Positions 16,886 through 26,282 are shown, counted from the first letter of the stretch. The stretch is 64,000 nt of DNA from Stenotrophomonas terrae (GCF_001431465.1 NZ_LDJJ01000027.1:1-64000), one strand, 5' to 3'. Notes: a model not told the origin generated them from the sequence alone. Numbers and translations: made by a program.

Positions 16886-18801
16886 CAGTGGTTTCTTCCG
16901 ACTTCTTTGGAGGTGGGGAACGGCACGATGTTGGCAGTACCCGTCTGCGCACCAACATCATTGGCTGGCAGGAATTCGGGAATCGTTGTACCCAAAATAT
17001 GCCTCATCGCCTCGATATCGTAGTCCGCAACCGCCTTTCGCAGCGCGGTCACATTGCTCAATACCAGTTCTGGCGAAAACTCGCGCACACCTGCAGCCAT
17101 TACCTTGGGGTGGGCCGTGGGCTGGCAGTTCTCATCTTCGTAGAACAGGCTTTCGTGCAGCTTTTCACCGGGCCGCAAGCCGGTATAGATGATTGGAATA
17201 TCAACCCCGGGCTGCTTGCCTGCCAGGCGGATCATCTGCTCAGCAAGATGACGGATGAACACCGGCTCGCCCATATCCAGCATGTAGATCGCCCCGCGTG
17301 ACGACGACGCTGCTGCCTGCAGAATCAGCAGGCAAGCCTCGGGGATCGTCATGAAGTAGCGGCTTACGTCCGGATGGGTAACGGTGATCGGGCCACCCTT
17401 GCGGATCTGCTCACGGAACATCGGCACCACGCTGCCCACTGAACCGAGCACATTGCCGAAGCGCACCGTGACAAAGCGGGTATGCGGAGCACGCTTGTTC
17501 AGGCTTTGGCAGATCATCTCGGCGTAACGCTTGGTCGCGCCCAGCGCGTTGGCCGGATCCACGGCCTTGTCGGTGGAGATGAAAACGAAGTTCTCGACTT
17601 TGGCTTCAATGCAGGCCGTGGCAACGCATTCGGTCGACAAGGTGTTGTTGCGCACCGCTTCGCGCAGCTGCGCCTCCAGCAGTGGCACCTGCTTGTATGC
17701 CGCCGCATGGAATACCGTATCCGGGTTGTAGCTGCGCAAGGCATGGCGGATGACGGCCGGATCACCGCAGTCGCCGAGCACGCCATGCACTTCCAGGTCC
17801 GGGAAACTTCTGCGCAGTTCGGCCTGGATATTGATCATCAGCAACTCACTGATTTCCAGCACCACGATGCGCGATATGCCGTGCCGCGCACACTGCCGGC
17901 ACAACTCCGAGCCAATGGAACCACCACCGCCGGTCACCAGCACCGTGCGCCCACGCAACCAGCTGCGCAGCAGCTCCCAATCCGGCAGGATTGGCTTGCG
18001 CCCGAGCAGGTCCTCGATGGCCACTTCCTTGAGCTGACCCGGCAGCGAGCTGCCCTCGAGCACGTCCGCAAGTCGAGGCACGGTACGGAACGGCAGACCC
18101 GTGCTTTCACACAGGCCCACCACCCGCTGCATGCCGGCGGCATCCAGCGTGGGAATGGCAATCACCAGCAACTTGGCGCTGGTCTCCCTGGCCACCAGCG
18201 CAACATCATCCAAGGTTCCCAGAATCGCGGCGCCGTGTACCCAGGCACCTTGCAGATGTGGGGAATCATCCAGCAAGCCCACCGGCTCATAATCGCCGGA
18301 CCGACGCAAGTCCTTGATCAGGGATTCGGCGGCCTGGCCTGCACCCAGCACCAGCACGCGCCGCGCGCTGGCATCCGAATGCATGGCCTGATAGTCCTTC
18401 CAGGCGCGGTACAACAGGCGTGGCCCGCCCAGCAACGCCGACAATGCAAACGGATACACCACCAACACCGAGATGGGGATGCCTTCCAGGCGGCGATAGG
18501 AGAACACAACAACGATCGCCAGCAGGCCGATGAACGAGGCCTTGAAGATGTTGATCAGGTCAGCAACGGAGGCAAAACGCCAAAGCCCGCGATAGAGGCC
18601 AACCCTCCAGAACGCCACCGCCTGGATGCCGACAACGACCATCGCGTCCAGCGTGAACCATGGATGCACCGGGCCGGCGTCGAGTAGCGCAAAGCGGGCC
18701 ATCAGCAGCAACTGCCAGCAGAGCCACACCATGACCAGGTCGTGCAGCATCACCGCGTACCGCGGGCCACCACCTGCAAAGCGCTCGTGCCAAGATGCCA
18801 T
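16885..18801 (-). CDS. Membrane-bound nucleotide-sugar 4,6-dehydratase (WbpM/CapD family)
   Basis: 638 residues from ATG 18801. The first ~150 residues hold about four membrane segments; a Rossmann-like domain with VLVLGAGQAAESL follows, then a catalytic extended-SDR domain beginning VLVTGGGGSIGSELC. The STDKAVDPANALGATKR segment holds the active site; the Met that WbpM has in NVMGATK is Leu (near residue 420). WbpM makes UDP-4-keto-6-deoxy-GlcNAc for O-antigen QuiNAc/FucNAc. It lies between a wbpL-like initiating transferase and galU. The exact product sugar cannot be told from sequence. Confidence 0.88.
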   Translation of the reverse strand: MASWHERFAGGGPRYAVMLHDLVMVWLCWQLLLMARFALLDAGPVHPWFTLDAMVVVGIQAVAFWRVGLYRGLWRFASVADLINIFKASFIGLLAIVVVFSYRRLEGIPISVLVVYPFALSALLGGPRLLYRAWKDYQAMHSDASARRVLVLGAGQAAESLIKDLRRSGDYEPVGLLDDSPHLQGAWVHGAAILGTLDDVALVARETSAKLLVIAIPTLDAAGMQRVVGLCESTGLPFRTVPRLADVLEGSSLPGQLKEVAIEDLLGRKPILPDWELLRSWLRGRTVLVTGGGGSIGSELCRQCARHGISRIVVLEISELLMINIQAELRRSFPDLEVHGVLGDCGDPAVIRHALRSYNPDTVFHAAAYKQVPLLEAQLREAVRNNTLSTECVATACIEAKVENFVFISTDKAVDPANALGATKRYAEMICQSLNKRAPHTRFVTVRFGNVLGSVGSVVPMFREQIRKGGPITVTHPDVSRYFMTIPEACLLILQAAASSSRGAIYMLDMGEPVFIRHLAEQMIRLAGKQPGVDIPIIYTGLRPGEKLHESLFYEDENCQPTAHPKVMAAGVREFSPELVLSNVTALRKAVADYDIEAMRHILGTTIPEFLPANDVGAQTGTANIVPFPTSKEVGRNH

Positions 18802-18815
18802 AGAAAATTCTGTCC

Positions 18816-19790
18816 TTATTTGAGTGCCGTGGCACGCAGGAACCCCCAGGCCGCTGCCGTAGCAGCCAGCCAGGTCACGCCCCCTGCCCACCCCCAACCT
18901 AGGGGAAGCCTTGAAAATTGCGCTGCAAGTGTAAGCCCCACAAGGGTGAAGAGGGCATAACCCAACGTAACAGCCGTGTGACTGTATTCACGCTTCACGA
19001 AACCTTGATAGAGGTGCTGGGTATGCGGCTGCATCCATGCCTCCCCTTTGAGCATGCGTGAGAGCAATGTGAAACCTGCATCAGCAAGAAACACTGCCGG
19101 CAACATCAACCAAAGCACCGGCGCTGTGTCGGTAACACTCAGGCCGAGCGCCAGCACGCCGGCCACCAGGTAACCCAGCGCGCCGCTGCCGACGTCACCC
19201 ATGAAAATGCGCGCCCGCGGAAAGTTGAAAGGCAGAAACCCCGCACATCCCGCCGCCAGCGCCCAGCCGGCCAAGGCGTAGCTGCCGGGCAGCAGCAAGG
19301 CAGCCCCTAGTCCCACCAGAATCGCCTGGGTGGTCGCCAGGCCGTTGATCCCATCCATGAAATTCCAGATGTTGACCAACGACACCGCCAAGCCAAAGCA
19401 GAACACGGCCTTGAGCAGGCTTCCAGTCCCGAACCAGACAATTCCGCCGAGCAGCAGGCCGGCCAACAGGTGCACACACAAGCGCGGCAGCGCCGGCAGG
19501 GAACGGTGGTCATCCCACCAGCCGATACCCGCAACCAGCAGCAGCCCCAACGCGAACACCAGCAGCGCCGCCGAATATTCCGGCAGCAACAGCGCCCCAA
19601 GCACACAGGCCAATAACTGCGAGACGACGATGCCAATACCGCCGCCACGTGGCGTGGATACGTTGTGGCTGCGCCGCTCCCCGGGCTGGTCGATCAAGCG
19701 CCGCCAATGCGCATAGCGGATTGCCAGCCAGGTCACCGCGGCTGCGGTGATCAACACCAGCAGCAATGGCCAGTAATGCAATCCCTGCAC
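18816..19790 (-). CDS. WecA/WbpL-like undecaprenyl-phosphate glycosyl-1-phosphate transferase
   Basis: 324-residue polytopic membrane enzyme of the MraY/WecA family (about ten hydrophobic segments). Motifs: early SHNVSTPRGGG, aspartates in GWWDDH, NFMDGINGLA, FPRARIFMGDVGS, and a late PHTQHLYQ His motif, as in WbpL. Such enzymes transfer a sugar-1-phosphate (FucNAc, QuiNAc or GlcNAc) to undecaprenyl phosphate, the first step of O-antigen synthesis. Its start abuts the lapB stop and 14 bp separate it from the wbpM-like gene. Confidence 0.88.
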   Translation of the reverse strand: MQGLHYWPLLLVLITAAAVTWLAIRYAHWRRLIDQPGERRSHNVSTPRGGGIGIVVSQLLACVLGALLLPEYSAALLVFALGLLLVAGIGWWDDHRSLPALPRLCVHLLAGLLLGGIVWFGTGSLLKAVFCFGLAVSLVNIWNFMDGINGLATTQAILVGLGAALLLPGSYALAGWALAAGCAGFLPFNFPRARIFMGDVGSGALGYLVAGVLALGLSVTDTAPVLWLMLPAVFLADAGFTLLSRMLKGEAWMQPHTQHLYQGFVKREYSHTAVTLGYALFTLVGLTLAAQFSRLPLGWGWAGGVTWLAATAAAWGFLRATALK

Positions 19791-20969
19791 TCAGAGCACC
19801 GCGTAGTTCAATAGCGGCTTGACCGTACCCCATTCCTTGCAGCTCGGGCACTGCCAATGATGGGTACGCGCGCCAAACCCGCAACGCGTGCAGCGATAGG
19901 CGGGGTTGCGTACCAGCAACTGGTCGGTGATGTGCTTCAGATCCTGCAGGGTCGCAACCGGATCTGCGCCCTCGGCCAGAGTCAGGTCGATCAGGGCGGA
20001 CTCGCCCCGCACCGACGGCCGGTCCTTGAGCTGACGCCCCAGATAGGCACGCGCCGGCGCAGTTCCCTCCTGCTCTTCCATCAAATGGGTCAGCGCCAGG
20101 ACCGGAGCGATGCCGCGATAGTGCTCGGTCATCTCCGCCAGGAACGCTCGCGCGCCGGCCAGATCACCCACATTGCGGTAGTTCTTCATCAACTGCGGCA
20201 GGATTTCCGGCAGGTAGTCCGGGTCATTACGTGCTGCCCGCTCGAAGGCCCGCACCGCGGCCTCGTCGTTGCCGAAATCACTTTCCAGGCGGCCTTCGAT
20301 GATGCCTGCGCGCACACTCATCGCATCGGCCGCATTGGCCCGGTTGATGGCCGCACGCGCATCATCCAGACGGCCTGCCGCACGATAGCGCTCAGCCAGC
20401 TCGCATTCGAACTGACCAATCAACTTGCCCATCGGCTCGTCGGTCACCGCTTCGTAGCGGGTGGCGTTCTCAATCGCCTTTTCCCAGTCGCGTTCGGCCT
20501 GGTAGATGCTGATCAGGTGCTTCAATGCCTGCGGCGCACGCTGGTCCAGCTGGGCCAGCTCGCTGAACACGGTTTCGGCCCGATCCAGCAGGCCGGACTT
20601 CATATAGTCCTCGCCCAGCGCCAGCAGCGCCTGTACCCGCTGCGCATCGCTCAGATCATTGCGATTGACCAGGCCCTGGTGCAGGCGGATCGCACGATCC
20701 ACTTCACCACGACGGCGGAACAGGTGGCCGAGGGCGACCTGCGTCTCAAAGGTTTCCTTGTCCAGTTCGGCGATATGCAGGAACAACTCGATGGCCTTGT
20801 CCGGCTGCTCGTTGAGCAGATAGTTCAAGCCACGGAAATAGGTACTGGAAAGACGGCTGACCTGGTTCTCGCTATGGCGTTGGCCGCCGCGGCGCCCGAT
20901 TACCCAGCCGCCCAGCGCGGCGATCGGCAGGAACAGGAAAAACCAGAACCATTCACTGATGAAGGCCAT
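19791..20969 (-). CDS. lapB: LPS assembly protein LapB (YciM)
   Basis: 392 residues: an N-terminal membrane anchor at about 5-25 (FFLFLPIAALGGWVIG), some nine TPR repeats, and a C-terminal rubredoxin-like metal site with two CxxC pairs (CTRCGFG and CPSCKEW). In E. coli LapB binds FtsH and controls LpxC turnover, balancing LPS against phospholipid. It directly follows lapA (6 bp), as in E. coli, and is contiguous with the O-antigen genes downstream. Confidence 0.94.
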   Translation of the reverse strand: MAFISEWFWFFLFLPIAALGGWVIGRRGGQRHSENQVSRLSSTYFRGLNYLLNEQPDKAIELFLHIAELDKETFETQVALGHLFRRRGEVDRAIRLHQGLVNRNDLSDAQRVQALLALGEDYMKSGLLDRAETVFSELAQLDQRAPQALKHLISIYQAERDWEKAIENATRYEAVTDEPMGKLIGQFECELAERYRAAGRLDDARAAINRANAADAMSVRAGIIEGRLESDFGNDEAAVRAFERAARNDPDYLPEILPQLMKNYRNVGDLAGARAFLAEMTEHYRGIAPVLALTHLMEEQEGTAPARAYLGRQLKDRPSVRGESALIDLTLAEGADPVATLQDLKHITDQLLVRNPAYRCTRCGFGARTHHWQCPSCKEWGTVKPLLNYAVL

Positions 20970-20975
20970 CGTTGC

Positions 20976-21275
20976 TCAGCGTCCGTCAAAGGGAGAAGGT
21001 GCCTGCGCAGCAGGCGTGGCGGGCTCGGGCGATGCTGTGGCAGCAGCCTTGTTGGCGCGCCGCAGTTTGGCGTACATGGGTACGACCAGGCCAGCCATCA
21101 CCATGCCGCCGCCGACCAATGCACCCAGCAGCAACGAAGCAATGATCGCGATACCCGAGGTGGTCTTGAGCACCCAGAACGCAAGACTGATTTCGATGGC
21201 CTGGGAGTTGAGCGAGCCGATCACCAGGCCACCTATCAACACCGCCAGCAGGACCACTAATCGAACGATCTTCAT
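20976..21275 (-). CDS. lapA: LapA-family membrane protein
   Basis: 99 residues from ATG 21275; the extension upstream of this Met has no hydrophobic or conserved character. Two membrane helices are evident at about 4-22 and 40-66, followed by a basic/proline-rich cytoplasmic tail. This matches the LapA (YciS/DUF1049) family partner of LapB in LPS homeostasis. It lies between ihfB and lapB, the usual arrangement. Confidence 0.88.
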   Translation of the reverse strand: MKIVRLVVLLAVLIGGLVIGSLNSQAIEISLAFWVLKTTSGIAIIASLLLGALVGGGMVMAGLVVPMYAKLRRANKAAATASPEPATPAAQAPSPFDGR

Positions 21276-21369
21276 GCGCCGGCTTACTCCTGTAACAAGA
21301 GCCCGTAGCTTACCGTTCAGCGCATGAATTCGCAGCATTCAATCCGCTGCAGAACACGAACAAGGTGAA

Positions 21370-21675
21370 TCAGGCAGGGTCGCTTTCCAGCGGCACCACC
21401 GAACTTACGCGCTCGCGCAGTTCCTTGCCCGGCTTGAAATGCGGCACATGCTTACCCGGCAACGCGACCGACTCACCCGTCTTCGGGTTGCGGCCCAGGC
21501 GCGGCGGGCGGTAATGCAGGGAGAAACTACCGAAACCGCGGATCTCGATGCGATCCCCGGAGGACAACGCCCCACCCATCATTTCCAGCAATGACTTGAC
21601 CGCCAGATCGACATCATCGGCCTTCAGGTGCGCCTGGTGGCGCGCGAGGATTTCGATCAATTCGGATTTGGTCAT
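21370..21675 (-). CDS. ihfB: Integration host factor beta subunit
   Basis: 101-residue HU/IHF-family DNA-bending protein. The signature [20 protein letters not shown] lies at residues ~62-81, with the intercalating Pro in the RNPKTG arm; N-terminus [11 protein letters not shown] is typical of IhfB. It pairs with IhfA, not in this window. It sits after rpsA (89 bp apart, with a strong hairpin between) and before lapA. Confidence 0.96.
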   Translation of the reverse strand: MTKSELIEILARHQAHLKADDVDLAVKSLLEMMGGALSSGDRIEIRGFGSFSLHYRPPRLGRNPKTGESVALPGKHVPHFKPGKELRERVSSVVPLESDPA

Positions 21676-21708
21676 TGCGTACTCGTCAATGGCAGGGTCT
21701 TACCCTGA

Positions 21709-21735
21709 AGCGGCCCGGACTGATGTCCGGGCCGC
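21709..21735 (-). promoter_or_regulatory. Strong hairpin between rpsA and ihfB
   Basis: AGCGGCCCGGAC-TGAT-GTCCGGGCCGCT: a perfect 12-bp stem with four-base loop. It lacks a downstream T run on the minus strand, so it looks more like an RNA processing or stability element, or a weak attenuator, than a full terminator. Confidence 0.55.
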
Positions 21736-21764
21736 TCAGGTCACAACTACTTACAGCAGGCCGA

Positions 21765-23450
21765 TTACTCGGACTTGTTGCCGTTCAGCTGTGCGCGCAG
21801 CAGTGCGCCCAGCTGGGTGGTGCCGCTGGATGCCGAAGAGGACTGGTATTCCTCCAGCACTTCGCGCATTTCGGCATCGTCCTTGGCCTTGATCGACAGC
21901 TGCAGGGTACGGCCCTTGCGGTCCATGCCCACGAACTTGGCTTCGACCTTGTCGCCGACCTTCAGGAACTGGGTCGCATCGTCGACGCGCTCGTTGGCGA
22001 CGTCACGTGCCGAGACATAACCCTCGATGCCGTCAGCCAGCTCGATGATTGCGCCCTTGGCGTCAACTTCCTTCACGACGCCTTCGACCTTCGAACCCTT
22101 CGGGTTGGCAGCCATGTACTGACCGAACGGATCCTGCTCAAGCTGCTTGACGCCCAGCGAGATGCGCTCGCGCTCCGGATCGACGGCCAGGACCACTGCG
22201 TCCAGGGTGTCGCCCTTCTTGAAGTTGCGAACCACGTCTTCGCCGGTGGTGTTCCAGCTGATGTCCGACAGGTGAACCAGGCCGTCGATGCCGCCGTCCA
22301 GACCGATGAAGATACCGAAATCGGTGATCGACTTGATCTGACCCGAAACCTTGTCGCCCTTCTTGAAGATGGCGGCAAAGGTTTCCCACGGATTGGCAGC
22401 AACCTGCTTCATGCCCAGCGAGATGCGGCGACGCTCTTCATCAACGTCCAGCACCATCACTTCGACTTCATCACCAACCTGGACAACCTTGGACGGGTTG
22501 ACGTTCTTGTTGGTCCAATCCATCTCGGACACGTGCACCAGGCCTTCGACGCCCGGCTCGATCTCAACAAACGCGCCGTAATCGGTCACGTTGGAGACCT
22601 TGCCGAACACGCGGCTGTTGGCCGGGTAACGACGTGCGATGTTGTCCCACGGATCTTCGCCCAGCTGCTTCAGGCCAAGCGAAACGCGGTTGCGCTCGCG
22701 GTCGAACTTCAGCACGCGCACGTCCAGCTCGTCGCCGACGTTCACGACTTCGGACGGATGGCGCACGCGCTTCCATGCCATGTCGGTGATGTGCAGCAGG
22801 CCGTCGATACCGCCCAGGTCCACGAATGCGCCGTAGTCGGTCAGGTTCTTGACGACACCCTTCAGGATGGCGCCTTCCTGCAGCTTGTCCATCAGCTGCT
22901 CGCGCTCTTCCGAGTGCTCGCTCTCGACAACTGCACGACGCGACACGACCACGTTGTTACGCTTGCGGTCCAGCTTGATGAGCTTGAATTCCAGCTCCTT
23001 GCCTTCCAGGTAGGCCGGGTCGCGCACGGGGCGCACATCGACCAGCGAACCGGGCAGGAATGCGCGGACATCCTTGATGTCCACGGTGAAACCACCCTTG
23101 ACCTTGCCGCTGATGCGGCCGGTGATGGTTTCGTTCTTTTCCAACGCTTCTTCCAGCTCGTCCCACACCATGGCGCGCTTTGCTTTCTCGCGCGACAGGA
23201 CGGTTTCGCCGAAGCCGTTCTCGATCGAGTCGAGGGCAACCTTGACCTGGTCGCCCACGCCCACGTCGATCTCACCAGCGTCGTTACGGAACTGTTCGAT
23301 CGGCACGATGCCTTCGGACTTCAGGCCGGCGTTGATGATCACCACGTCGCCGCGGACATCAACGACGGTACCGATAACGATGGCACCGGGCTTCAGCTTG
23401 GCCAGATTGGCCTGACTGGCTTCAAACAGTTCTGCAAATGATTCGGTCAT
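21765..23450 (-). CDS. rpsA: 30S ribosomal protein S1
   Basis: 561 residues from ATG 23450 ([10 protein letters not shown]), the normal bacterial S1 start. Six S1/OB repeats are visible, the last four strongly alike ([26 protein letters not shown] ends). S1 binds mRNA leaders and helps unwinding at initiation. The start is preceded only by a weak GAGAAA, as in E. coli rpsA, where S1 represses its own translation. It lies between cmk and ihfB, a widely conserved order. Confidence 0.97.
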   Translation of the reverse strand: MTESFAELFEASQANLAKLKPGAIVIGTVVDVRGDVVIINAGLKSEGIVPIEQFRNDAGEIDVGVGDQVKVALDSIENGFGETVLSREKAKRAMVWDELEEALEKNETITGRISGKVKGGFTVDIKDVRAFLPGSLVDVRPVRDPAYLEGKELEFKLIKLDRKRNNVVVSRRAVVESEHSEEREQLMDKLQEGAILKGVVKNLTDYGAFVDLGGIDGLLHITDMAWKRVRHPSEVVNVGDELDVRVLKFDRERNRVSLGLKQLGEDPWDNIARRYPANSRVFGKVSNVTDYGAFVEIEPGVEGLVHVSEMDWTNKNVNPSKVVQVGDEVEVMVLDVDEERRRISLGMKQVAANPWETFAAIFKKGDKVSGQIKSITDFGIFIGLDGGIDGLVHLSDISWNTTGEDVVRNFKKGDTLDAVVLAVDPERERISLGVKQLEQDPFGQYMAANPKGSKVEGVVKEVDAKGAIIELADGIEGYVSARDVANERVDDATQFLKVGDKVEAKFVGMDRKGRTLQLSIKAKDDAEMREVLEEYQSSSASSGTTQLGALLRAQLNGNKSE

Positions 23451-23642
23451 TAGATTTCTCAGTTGAACATATGGACAGCGGATCTGTTGCGAAAACCCGT
23501 ACTGTCCAGCCTGTTGGACGACCCCATGACGGCAGCCGCATGTGAATGAAAAAGCCCACCACGCACCATTGCGCAGCGGGTTGTTGCAACATCTTTGGTG
23601 CGACTGCGATCGATCAACTGATCGCACTCAACGCAGCCAGGG
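23451..23642 (-). promoter_or_regulatory. rpsA leader region
   Basis: The 192-nt gap between cmk and rpsA contains a hairpin TGCGATC/GATCGCA at about 23611-23632 and no strong Shine-Dalgarno sequence. In E. coli the rpsA leader forms hairpins recognised by S1 for autogenous control; the same role is inferred here. Confidence 0.45.
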
Positions 23643-24317
23643 TCAGGCTTCCTTGGAAACCAGACCCAGCACCTTGGCAACGACGTCGTCGATGCCAATA
23701 CCGCTGGTGTCGATGAGGACGGCGTCTTCGGCCGGCCTCAGGGGCGCCACTGCGCGCTGTGCATCACGGGCGTCGCGGGCCATGATCTCACGCAGGAGGT
23801 CTTCAAAGTTAACCGAAACCCCTTTTTCTTTCAACTGTTTATGCCGCCTTTCAGCCCGCTCCTCGGCGCTCGCAGTCAGGAAAACCTTGAATGGGGCGTC
23901 CGGAAAGATGACGGTCCCCATGTCACGGCCGTCGGCCACCAACCCCGGTAAAACCCTGAATGCGCGCTGACGCTCCTTGAGCGCCGCGCGCACCTCCGGA
24001 ATGGCGGCAATGGCCGAGGCCAGCGCCCCGGTGGTTTCCAGCCGCAGTTCATCGGTCGCATCGGTACCGTTGACCAGCACCCGCAGGCTTTCGCCCTGCT
24101 CCACGAACTGCACCCTGGTATCAAAGGTGCAGCGCACCAGCGCCGACGCATCCGAGGTGTCGATATCGGCCCAGCTGGCGGCCACGCCCACCGCGCGGTA
24201 CAGCGCACCGGAGTCCAGGTAGTGCCAGCCCAACTGGCGGGCAACGATGCGACTGACGGTACCCTTGCCGGCCCCGGACGGGCCATCAATGGTAAGAACG
24301 GGGGGCAGCTGGCTCAT
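23643..24317 (-). CDS. cmk: Cytidylate kinase
   Basis: Phosphorylates CMP and dCMP. 224 residues with P-loop [12 protein letters not shown] near residues 11-22, the CMP-binding region [10 protein letters not shown] and a later [13 protein letters not shown] segment. It heads the cmk-rpsA-ihfB-lapA-lapB series on the minus strand. Confidence 0.96.
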   Translation of the reverse strand: MSQLPPVLTIDGPSGAGKGTVSRIVARQLGWHYLDSGALYRAVGVAASWADIDTSDASALVRCTFDTRVQFVEQGESLRVLVNGTDATDELRLETTGALASAIAAIPEVRAALKERQRAFRVLPGLVADGRDMGTVIFPDAPFKVFLTASAEERAERRHKQLKEKGVSVNFEDLLREIMARDARDAQRAVAPLRPAEDAVLIDTSGIGIDDVVAKVLGLVSKEA

Positions 24318-24397
24318 CTGGAGGCCTGTCTGGAGCGAGAATCAGGCTATTCTAGCGCCCCGCACCGCCATACCGGCAGCTGTTTGCACGCAAGCAC

Positions 24398-24427
24398 TTG
24401 AACCGGCGTGGAATTACCCGGTAGAAT
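24398..24427 (+). promoter_or_regulatory. Sigma-70-type promoter of rpmJ
   Basis: TTGAAC (24398-24403), an 18-bp spacer, TAGAAT (24422-24427). Predicted start near 24434, about 75 nt before the rpmJ ATG. The -10 context ACCCGGTAGAAT recurs in front of ndk. Confidence 0.65.
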
Positions 24428-24508
24428 GGCGGGCTTGAACGGGCGTTATCCTGCATATCCGCGGCCACGCTCCTAAGATCTCCTTACTAGTATCCGCCGA
24501 GGTATGTC

Positions 24509-24634
24509 ATGAAAGTTCTGTCCTCCCTGAAGTCGGCGAAGACCCGTCACCGTGATTGCAAGGTTGTGCGCCGTCGCGGCAAGATCTTCGTGATCTGCAA
24601 GTCGAACCCGCGCTTCAAGGCTCGCCAGCGCTGA
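24509..24634 (+). CDS. rpmJ: 50S ribosomal protein L36 (C-minus, zinc-independent form)
   Basis: 41-residue protein starting [20 protein letters not shown] and ending KARQR. It has the length, basic character and ICKSNPRFK motif of L36. The zinc-ribbon CxxC of the C+ form is missing: only Cys17 and Cys31 remain, so this is the C-minus type like E. coli YkgO. It stands alone, transcribed from its own promoter and closed by a terminator, away from the spc operon. In xanthomonads this form appears to be the usual L36. Confidence 0.93.
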   Translation: MKVLSSLKSAKTRHRDCKVVRRRGKIFVICKSNPRFKARQR

Positions 24635-24682
24635 GCCAACTGGCGCAAGCCAGCGCCTGATCCGCAAGGATCGGGTAACGTC

Positions 24683-24709
24683 AAAAAGCCGCCCTCGGGC
24701 GGCTTTTTG
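24683..24709 (+). terminator. Terminator after rpmJ
   Basis: AAAAAGCCGCCC-TC-GGGCGGCTTTTT, a symmetric (bidirectional) intrinsic terminator 50 bp past the rpmJ stop. Confidence 0.88.
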
Positions 24710-24832
24710 CGTAACGGGCCGAACGCAGCGCTGACGCAATGCTGAGCGAGCTCACTAAAAACGACATGAACCCGTACTTTCGGCTTCGTTTTTTGCTGTA
24801 ATCGCAGCCTGTCCTCTGGGGAGATGTGACCA

Positions 24833-25162
24833 ATGAAGCAAACCTTGAAGATTCTCGGCCTGATCGCCGCACTGGCTGCCGCACCGGCAGCACTGGCCGA
24901 CACCTTGTTGATCGAGCGCGCGCAGGAAAAACCTGCCGAAGCGATTCCGACCCGCGGCCAGAGCATGGCCCAGGTGGAAGCCCGTTTCGGCGCGCCCAGC
25001 GAGCGCATGGACCCGCGCGGCGGCCAGAAGCGCCAATGGCCGACCATCAACCGCTGGGTCTACCCGGCCTTCACCGTGTATTTCGAACGGCAGCGCGTGA
25101 TTGACGTGGTGGCCCGCCAGGCCAGCCCTGACGAAGTCGGCCCCAAGCCACCGATCCGCTGA
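24833..25162 (+). CDS. Small exported protein, possibly BamE/SmpA-like fold
   Basis: 109 residues with a clear signal peptide cut near residue 22 (LAAAPAALA). The mature part has the pattern GQSMAQVEARFGAPSER ... WVYPAFTVYFERQRVIDVV, i.e. a helix with GxSxxxVxxxxGxP followed by beta strands ending YxVYFxxxxVxxV, which resembles the SmpA/OmlA (BamE) fold. There is no lipobox, so it is soluble in the periplasm. It has a GGGGAG ribosome binding site and precedes aguA by 70 bp. Function unknown. Confidence 0.7.
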   Translation: MKQTLKILGLIAALAAAPAALADTLLIERAQEKPAEAIPTRGQSMAQVEARFGAPSERMDPRGGQKRQWPTINRWVYPAFTVYFERQRVIDVVARQASPDEVGPKPPIR

Positions 25163-25232
25163 GCCCTTTCCCGGCAGCAGGCCCCGGCCTGCTGCTCCCA
25201 ACGCCCAACCGGGCCGACTGCATCCGAGAAGA

Positions 25233-26270
25233 ATGAACGAAACGCTCCGCTTTCCAGCCGAATGGGAAACCCAGTCCGGCGTATTGATCGCCTGGCCGAA
25301 CGCCGACACCGACTGGGCCGAACGCCTGGCCGAGGTCGAGGAAACCTACATCGCGCTGGTCAGCGCCATCACCCGTTTCCAGCCAGTGCTGATCTGCGTG
25401 GCCGATGATGACATCGAGACCTACGCGGAAATGCGCCTGCGCTCCAACCGCGTGGAGATGGATCGGGTGCGTTTCGTCACCGCCGCCTACGACGACACCT
25501 GGCTGCGCGATTCCGGCCCGATCACCCTCAAGCGTGCCGACGGCAGCTTCCAGCTGCTGGATTTCCGCTTCACCGGCTGGGGTGGCAAATTCGAAGCCAG
25601 CCTCGACGACCAGCTGGTCGGCGTGCTGGACCAGGCGCAGGTGTTCAACAACGCACAGGTGCGCAGCATTCCGTTCGCACTGGAAGGCGGTGCCATCGAT
25701 ACCGACGGCGCCGGCACCTTGCTGACCACCTGGAACTGCCTGCACGAACGCCACCCGGACCGTGACCGCGCCTCACTGAGCGCGGACATGGCGGCGTGGA
25801 TGCAGCAGGACCGCGTGCTGTGGCTGGACCATGGCTACCTGGAAGGCGACGACACCGACGCCCACATCGACACCCTCGCCCGCTTTGCCTCGGTCGACAG
25901 CATCGTCTATCAGAACTGCGATGACCCGCAGGACTCGCACTACGCCGAGCTGCAGGCCATGGGCGCCGAACTGGCCGCGCTGCGCACCAGCGACGGCCAG
26001 CCGTACCGCCTGTTCCCCCTGCCATGGGCAGAACCGGTGCTGGACGAAGGCCGCCGCCTGGCCGCGTCCTACGCAAACTTCCTGATCATCAACGGCGCGG
26101 TGCTGATGCCCGCCTACGGTGACGTTGCAGACAACGCTGCGCGCGATGTTCTGGCCCAGGCTTTCCCGGACCGCGAAATCGTGCAGGTGCCCTGCCGCTC
26201 GCTGATCTGGCAGAACGGCAGCCTGCACTGCATCACCATGCAGCTCCCCGCCGGCCTGCTGAAGAACTAA
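25233..26270 (+). CDS. aguA: Agmatine deiminase
   Basis: Converts agmatine to N-carbamoylputrescine and ammonia. 345 residues from ATG 25233, preceded by GAGAAGA; upstream in-frame residues were rejected. Peptidyl-arginine-deiminase fold motifs: TWLRDSGPI, EGGAIDTDG, and C-terminal nucleophile Cys333 in NGSLHCITMQ. The product is the substrate of the AguB homologue encoded 310 bp downstream. Confidence 0.95.
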   Translation: MNETLRFPAEWETQSGVLIAWPNADTDWAERLAEVEETYIALVSAITRFQPVLICVADDDIETYAEMRLRSNRVEMDRVRFVTAAYDDTWLRDSGPITLKRADGSFQLLDFRFTGWGGKFEASLDDQLVGVLDQAQVFNNAQVRSIPFALEGGAIDTDGAGTLLTTWNCLHERHPDRDRASLSADMAAWMQQDRVLWLDHGYLEGDDTDAHIDTLARFASVDSIVYQNCDDPQDSHYAELQAMGAELAALRTSDGQPYRLFPLPWAEPVLDEGRRLAASYANFLIINGAVLMPAYGDVADNAARDVLAQAFPDREIVQVPCRSLIWQNGSLHCITMQLPAGLLKN

Positions 26271-26282
26271 GCAACGGCAACC

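Noticed and set aside
23451..23627. 59-residue N-terminal extension of ribosomal protein S1
   Set aside because: S1 proteins begin [13 protein letters not shown], and the upstream stretch is Cys/Trp/Arg-rich leader sequence.
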